Shown here: positions 9,343 through 14,555 of the stretch, piece by piece
Layout: each line of letters begins with the position of its first letter
Numbering within the stretch: position 1 is the stretch's first letter
Source of the DNA: Smittium culicis
Taxonomy: Eukaryota; Kickxellomycota; Harpellomycetes; Harpellales; Legeriomycetaceae
Assembly: GCA_001970855.1 (NCBI GenBank)
Contig: LSSN01001487.1
Coordinates: forward strand, 1-14,555
Direction: 5' to 3'
DNA: 14,555 bases
The notes under the pieces: generated by a model
Told to the model about the DNA's origin: nothing
The model's input: only the letters and a program-made list of their open reading frames with translations
Database searches by the model: none
Made by a program: the position numbers and the translations under genes

Positions 9343-9348
9343 TTTATT
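9343..9348 (-). promoter_or_regulatory. AATAAA polyadenylation signal of retroposed repeat
   Basis: AATAAA on the minus strand lies 11 bases before the A13 tail (9331-9319), the spacing expected for a processed eukaryotic transcript. Confidence 0.6.
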
Positions 9349-9896
9349 GGTACGATAAAAATAATAGAAAATACGCGGTAAATAAACTAAAAAAATAGAA
9401 ATTCGGTGCAAGGCATAAAAAAACTAATATTCTAATACTAATAAATTCCTCTGCCGGTCTACCGGCTGCGTACCTAATGGGAAATGGGATCAATCTACCA
9501 ACCGAAAGATCCACTCAGGCATTGCTTCAAGTATGCTGGATGACTGTGGTTACAAGCAGTCATGGAATTAAGCTCGTTCCAACAAAATTGAATTCGTTGA
9601 GATCATTGAGCTCCTAGTCAGAGCCTACATCTAAGAGGATTAATAAAAAATAGGCTCCTACCCAAACGTGGGAATGATCGGCCTGGCTCTCCTACAATAA
9701 GCTGCTAAATGGCTGAGTTCCGTAATGCATTTGAACGCTGGACTTGTGCACAGATAATGTCTCAGACTGTGCTAAACGAATCGGTTCCTCCTGTTTCTAG
9801 ATGGCCTTCCTCTGGAATCGCTGTCCTCCGAATCGCTGGGCGTTGCCTTCACTATCACCGACCAAGGATAGTGCAACGCTGTGTGAAATTTTAGTA

Positions 9897-9920
9897 TAGT
9901 GCACTTAGAAAAGTACACTA
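9897..9920. repeat. Imperfect inverted repeat near 5' end of retroposed copy
   Basis: tagtgcactt and aagtacacta form ten pairs with one mismatch or wobble around a four-base loop (agaa). It lies close to the presumed 5' limit of the longer retroposed copy. Confidence 0.5.
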
Positions 9921-9950
9921 CTTAAGCCCCTAAATCACGGCAAGGTATTT

Positions 9951-10498
9951 CACTCTTAGGAGAATATTTATTCTTTATGGTTTATATTTATTATTATCAA
10001 TAAAATGATAAGAATGGCAGCATAATTTTGACCAAAGTTGTAGAAATATTATTTAATCTGAGTTTTCTTTTACATTTTTAGCCAGTAAAAATAGAAATTC
10101 AAAATAAAATAAAAAAAATTGATAACAGCCATGGCTATTTTTTTTCTCTGTATTTTGAATAAATATCTAAAGGTATTGTTATTATTTCGAATGGTTCGTT
10201 ATTTTTAAAAATTTTTGAATCATTACAATTAGCAAGTTACTCGCAGAATGCTCGAGTAACTGAATTTTGAAACGTTTTTTTAGTCATATTTAAAATTTAT
10301 TGTTAATTTTTTATTACTATTTGTTTTATTTTAATTTTTTGTAAAGGTAATTTTGTTAAAATTACTATTTTTATATTAAATAAGTATAATTAAAGAATTT
10401 TATATAATAATTAGGGTTTGTTAAAATTCTAAATCTTGTGATTAGCAAGGTTTTTTCAATACCCTGCTATTAGAATTTTTTTAATCTTTGATTTTATT
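9951..10498. other. AT-rich spacer between the inverted repeat copies
   Basis: No open frame of note. It includes a nine-pair hairpin at 10235-10261 (agttactcg, loop cagaatgct, cgagtaact) and a weaker one around 10440-10475 (tagcaaggt against accctgcta). Confidence 0.4.
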
Positions 10499-10690
10499 TA
10501 CTTGAAGAAATCCCTGGGCTGATCTTTCGGATATTAGACTGAACCCACTTTCATTTAGGCACGCATTCAGTACATTTACAGAAGAATTTATTTGTTTATT
10601 GTGTTATTTTTTTTATGCCTTGCACCAACTTATTTATTTTTTAGTTTAATTTAAAGCTAGTTTCTAGTATTTTATCGAATCAATAATATT
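10499..10690 (+). repeat. Retroposed repeat, short inverted copy
   Basis: Read on the plus strand, this matches the 3' part of the 9319-9950 element read on the minus strand. Shared blocks include tacttgaag, gatctttcgg, gaatttatt, ttatgccttgcacc and tagttta, ending in ttttatcg with caataa. The match starts abruptly at 10499 and reaches the region just before the tail, so this copy lacks the 5' part. Such 5' truncation is typical of reverse-transcribed insertions. A poly(A) tail is not preserved here. Confidence 0.7.
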
Positions 10691-11165
10691 ATGTTTAACC
10701 CATTCCCGTCCAAAACTCTCTAATAAAGTAATTTATAGATTTATGATTAGGTTTTTAGCATTTATACTATTTGCTACTGATATCTGAAAGCCAATAAACT
10801 GATGAATCTTACAATTAAATTAATTGAATTGAGCTTATTATAGTATACTTTATTGACCAAAAATAGTCTACCTCCCAAGAAAGGTTTAATATATAAAAAA
10901 TTAAACCATAATTTAGAAATACTAAGTAATAATTTCTTAGTAAATTTGTAAAATTAAAGCTTTTTATTGATTAAAAATATTTATTTTTGACCATAATTGA
11001 ATTGCTTGCTATTTTGTTGTTAATGTATTGTTAAAATAATTGTAAATAAAATAAAATGGAAAATTTAACCGAATATATTAATTCTTTAACTAAAAATATA
11101 AGGCAGGGTGTATAATTTGAGGTTGTTTTTATTAACACTTTTATAATGTTATAAGATGAGAAGAG

Positions 11166-11209
11166 ATATCTAGCAAATAAGCTTACAATAAGACTTATTC
11201 GTTAGATAT
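11166..11209. repeat. Long near-perfect hairpin
   Basis: The arms atatctagcaaataag and cttattcgttagatat pair over 16 positions with one mismatch and one G-T pair, around a loop of 12 bases. It is longer than the other hairpins nearby. Function unknown. Confidence 0.5.
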
Positions 11210-11356
11210 TTGGTTAGATAATATAAAATAAAGAACTTCCAAAAAAAAATGGAATAGAAAAAAATGGAGAAAACTCAAGTTCATCCTTTTCAGTCAGAAA
11301 AGTGGGCTTCATTTAAATGCCCAAAAAAAAAAGAAGGACTTCTTTGGTTATAGAAA

Positions 11357-11382
11357 TCAAACGTTTTATATGAAACGTTTGA
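11357..11382. repeat. Perfect ten-pair inverted repeat
   Basis: tcaaacgttt and aaacgtttga are exact complements around a six-base loop (tatatg). It is followed by an A run and gggg. It could be a structural RNA, transposon footprint or chance in AT-rich DNA. Confidence 0.5.
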
Positions 11383-12719
11383 GTCAAAAAAAAGGGGTTA
11401 AGATAATAATTTGGGTAGTAATAAAGATTAAGGAATAGATTGAGTGAAACGGGTAAACAGATGATAAATTAACTTCTATTCAACCCCATGGTTACTCAAT
11501 AATCATCTGACAATATTGAACATTTGCTTATTATAGAAATACATTCGATTAATGTCTAGATTAAAATTATAAAATAATTATAAATTGGAATTACAAATAT
11601 TTTATACAGAATCAATCTAGTATAGAGTTTAAAGATACAATATAAATCAAAAAAACAACTTGTATTGGAGATCTATCTTTATTTGAATTAATTACATATT
11701 TTATTATTATATTAAACTAATTAAGTGATATCAATTTGATGATTTAATTGGCTTTATATATATTCTAGTCTAAAGAATGCAAATTAATTGATTCTTTGTT
11801 TTGAAACTGAACTAAATGCTGATAATTAAACCAGTTTCATTTATAAAACCGCTTCGGATTAATAATTATGGATAGCATAATTTATTATAAAAACTAAACT
11901 AACAAATAATGATAGATACAAGCTATTTTAAATTAGGGTAAATGTTAAAAAAAAAATACTCGCCAAAATTTAAGGAGTTTGGTTTTATCAGCATAATACA
12001 TTTAAGTAATTATTTTTACTCTGTAGTATTTTAGGGTTTCTATTCTTCAATTAAATAAAATTTTAACATACAAAAATTTTAAAAAAAAAAATATCATAAA
12101 ACATCATGGAATAGAATTATATGGATTTTAGAAATATAATAAATTGTTATTAAGATATTATTCCCAGTCTAAAAGTTGAAATTATATCAATAATGCATGA
12201 AAAACTAAAAGTAATTATAGCTTATAATTTGGGGATCTTTAATCATAGTTATATATTAATCGTTCATCCTCAAAAAAATATTAATTCTATATTTTTTCAA
12301 ACTTATTTACGAATTTTTTTTTTAATTATGAGTCGTAAATTTCAACCTTTTTTTCACGCAATATTTGAGTCTATAAAGAGTGCGTGATCTGATAGTATAA
12401 TCTTTAATAGTGCTATATCAATATTTTCTTGTTATAGTTTTTATAAATCATAAATTTTAATTTCAAATGATTTGAAACATAATATTTAACTAATATAGTC
12501 AGTGAAAAATCACACAATGGTATAGTTCATTAAAATCTATATGTATGTGCATTAATAGAATAAAAAATATAATAAATATTATTCAAAAATTATTTTTAAT
12601 GCTATAATAAGCGTGGTTGTATCAAATTTTCTTTTTTTCACCCTTTTTTGGATGTGCTTACTAGACGTATTCTAAAAATATGAAAAAAAATAGCGATAAA
12701 AATCTAAGTAGTTACAAAA

Positions 12720-13349
12720 TAATATTTCAATTGACCCACTTCCGCCGCTCTAGTAGCTCCACACTCGCTGTATATAGGTTTAAGAAGACTTTAAAATCAC
12801 TTATTCTCTGCAGAATAAGTTTCTGGGTTCGTAGATTCCAGATAAAATTTTGGTTGTTTCCAAATCAAAATATTGGTCTTCTGAACCAGCGCATAGCTCT
12901 CACTAAAAGAATTTAGACCTTCTAGCAAACATGATGTATTTCTACTAGTTCCAACCGGGTTTCACTGAAATTCCAGGAAAAAAATTATTTGGAGCTTAAT
13001 AGTGCCGGTAAAAACAAGCCGATTTTCAATAGTATGTGATTTGTGCTTTATATTCAACCAACAAGTAATTTTAAGGTTGTCTCAACCACTCAATAATTGC
13101 AGTAAGCGCTAAAAATATAAATTTCTTAGTCGAAAAAATATATGTTTAATAGATGCAGGGGGGTCCTGAAAGTTTCAATACAATTTTTCCAATTCCCTGA
13201 AGGTCAAGCCAATTGCATACTTTCGTGATTTTCTGCTACAATGATCTCGTATTTAATACAGATCAGCAATTTCGTCGTTTCTTGTTTACTATCGTAAATA
13301 CAGTCTAGCTTTTTGAGTATTGAGAGATGAAAATTTATATTTAATGGGT
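12720..13349. other. Higher-GC unassigned region 3' of LINE copy 2
   Basis: Base composition is less AT-rich than the 2 kb to its left and merges into the second LINE, so it may be its 3' region. In one minus-strand frame about 46 codons are open around 12940-12800 (containing LLEGLNSFSESYALVQK), and a plus-strand frame is open at 12680-12916. Neither has a domain I recognise. A nine-pair inverted repeat, acttattct with agaataagt, lies at 12799-12820. No tail or target-site duplication marks the LINE end; T-rich stretches near 12630-12650 are a possible limit. Confidence 0.4.
12799..12820. repeat. Nine-pair perfect inverted repeat
   Basis: acttattct and agaataagt are exact complements around the four bases ctgc. 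Confidence 0.5.
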
Positions 13350-14555
13350 TCACCCGATCAACCAGGTGGACATATGTGCCTTTATCGGTGCCTTGATGAG
13401 GTCAGTGATCCATTTTTATGAGGTCGGCCACTTATGATATGCACGCTCACGGGCTGTGCTGGTGAACATGAACACTGAGGTTATGCCCAGTTCATCCCTA
13501 ATGCGCTCCATGGCCGCTGATTTACCGAAATTGGCAACCATCTGGATCGCCTTGTCGATTTCTGACTGTATGGGCTTGCATCTGGCTTCGCATATGCCAA
13601 ATGTCTCCCCACCGTAACATCCAATCGGCATCAGAACCGAATTGATGAACTTGATTTTTAGTGCTGTGAGCACATCAGACCGCCTCAAGAAGCTATACGC
13701 AGCGTATACAGCCTTCCTGACCTTATTCTTGTTGTTCTTGATCGTCCCAGATGCATCCCACTTGCTATTCATAATATAGCCCAAGTAGGTGTAATGATCG
13801 GTGGAGCTGGCTTTTTGGCTCTGCATAGTCATATCAGTGGTCAACTTTCTGCTTATAGTCATTATCCCGGACTTCGGGGCATTCACAGCCATTTCCCAGG
13901 TGTCCGACCACACAGTGATGGCGTCCAATGAGGTTTGCAGGTTTTCGGCGGAGTCGGCCAGCACGACTGCATCGTCTGCAAACAGCAGTCCTGGTATGCG
14001 GCTTGATAGTCCAGGCACTTCTACACCTGATATTCCCTTGAATATGTCATTTATAAAAAAATCGAACAGGATCGGTGAGGCTGGGCACCCTTGGCGTACC
14101 CCACAGAGGTATTCGGAGGGCTCAGAAAGTTTATCTCCAATCCTAACTGTGATCTTGGGGTCATAGTACATCCCGATGATCGTATTCAGCAGTTTGCCGC
14201 CGATCCCGATGCTCCGGAGCTTGTATATGAGTGCCATGTGGGGCACCCGGTCGTATGCCTTGCTATAGTCTATATAGCAGATCCATGTTTGTAAGTTTTT
14301 TATTTTGCGCCGCTTCGCAATTTCGTATAAGGCGGTAGCTTGGGCCGCACACTCTTCAAAATTGCGGAATCCGGCTTGTTCCTTGATTAAAATATTGTAT
14401 TTCTTGTCGATTGCAGCTAGTTTCGTAGCCACAATCTTCGCCAGAAGCTTGATGAGAGTAGGGATCAGTGATATTCCCCTATAGTTGTTGGGGTCCTTCA
14501 TGTCGCCCTTCTTGGGCACAGGCACCACCACACTTGTCGTCATGGATTTCGGGAT
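13350..14555 (-). pseudogene. LINE copy 2 ORF2, reverse transcriptase (partial, runs off right edge)
   Basis: The minus-strand frame enters from the right edge and is open to a TAA at 13418-13416. Motifs in order are VPVPKKGDMKDPNNYRG, IKEQAGFRNFEE, YIDYSKAYDRVPH, GVRQGCPASP, FADDAVVLADS with the catalytic Asp pair, WEMAVNAPK, YTYLGYI and the tail-side GCYGGETFGICEARCKPIQ. All core RT motifs are intact, unlike the copy at the left end of the window. After the TAA the same frame continues with KWITDLIK...STWLIG before TGA at 13352-13350. That resembles the continuing C-terminal region of such ORF2 proteins, so the TAA is probably premature. The ATG at 14543 is internal and not the true start; the endonuclease part would lie to the right of the window. 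The element belongs to the same family as the other copy. Confidence 0.9.
13350..14555 (-). mobile_element. LINE-type retrotransposon, copy 2 (partial)
   Basis: Same orientation and family as the element at the left end, with ungapped correspondence at an offset of 13514 bases. In the first 180 aligned bases I count about 15 differences. Only the 3' half of ORF2 is inside the window, and the 3' limit is uncertain and may reach about 12650. Confidence 0.85.

Larger units (their letters stand above)
9319..9950 (-). repeat. Retroposed repeat, longer copy with poly(A) tail
   Basis: The plus strand shows 13 T at 9319-9331, followed by the complement of AATAAA at 9343-9348 and then about 600 bases distinctly richer in GC than the flanks. 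Read on the minus strand this is a sequence ending in a polyadenylation signal and an A13 tail, the signature of an RNA-derived insertion (SINE, LINE 3' end or processed transcript). Its 3' part (9352-9533) matches an inverted copy at 10499-10677. No long open frame was found on the minus strand, and the element is unlike the two LINE copies in this window. The 5' limit near 9950 is only where composition returns to AT-rich. No target-site duplication was found. Confidence 0.65.
10691..12719. other. Very AT-rich gene-poor region with hairpins
   Basis: About 2 kb with frequent stops in all frames and no supported gene. A 64-codon open frame on the plus strand at 12193-12387 has no recognisable domain and looks like chance. 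Small inverted repeats include 10883-10907 (eight pairs), 10920-10942 (seven pairs), 11166-11209 and 11357-11382. Confidence 0.5.

Noticed and set aside
9332..9940. aatcacgg at 9332-9339 and 9933-9940 as a target-site duplication
   Set aside because: The left copy lies inside the element, on the inner side of the T run, where a duplication cannot be. Eight bases can match by chance.
12193..12387. 64-codon plus-strand open frame as a small gene
   Set aside because: Composition is that of the surrounding AT-rich DNA, with no recognisable motif or context.
1..14555. tRNA, rRNA or CRISPR elements
   Set aside because: No full B-box with cloverleaf, no rRNA-like conserved blocks and no regularly spaced short repeats outside the coding ankyrin array were seen.

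Overview
The window looks like an AT-rich piece of a eukaryotic nuclear genome. It has long gene-poor stretches, two copies of a LINE-type (non-LTR) retrotransposon, and one very long ankyrin-repeat gene of the short 30-residue type. The reverse transcriptase family and the F-box-like N-terminus of the ankyrin protein fit an early-diverging (zoosporic or Rozella-like) fungus best. This is an inference from remembered family resemblance, and another unicellular eukaryote, or DNA of giant-virus origin inside one, cannot be excluded. No rRNA, tRNA, CRISPR array or bacterial-type operon is visible.

Layout. Positions 1 to about 4315 (minus strand) hold most of one LINE: a broken ORF1 with a CCHC zinc knuckle (4315-2934), then a broken ORF2 with an endonuclease (2911 to about 1835), a linker, and a reverse transcriptase that runs off the left edge. 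Positions 8480-5268 (minus) carry an F-box-like/ankyrin-repeat gene in a single frame for 3.2 kb. It is interrupted by a TAA at codon 59, and it has a TAG at 5478 after which degenerate ankyrin units continue. Positions 9319 to about 9950 and 10499-10690 hold two oppositely oriented copies of an unrecognised retroposed repeat; the longer copy has a polyadenylation signal and an A13 tail on the minus strand. Positions 10691-12719 are very AT-rich with several hairpins and no convincing gene. Positions 12720-13349 are richer in GC and unassigned. Positions 13350-14555 (minus) hold the reverse transcriptase of a second LINE copy, running off the right edge.

The two LINE copies lie in the same orientation, and their overlapping parts are offset by exactly 13514 bases with no net indel. 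They therefore flank the ankyrin locus and the smaller repeats as long direct repeats. Almost everything recognisable is mobile DNA or a decaying repeat gene. No pathway or operon is apparent, and I found no clearly new enzymatic system. The least explained items are the inverted pair of retroposed repeats and the ankyrin gene whose frame stays open on both sides of its internal stops.
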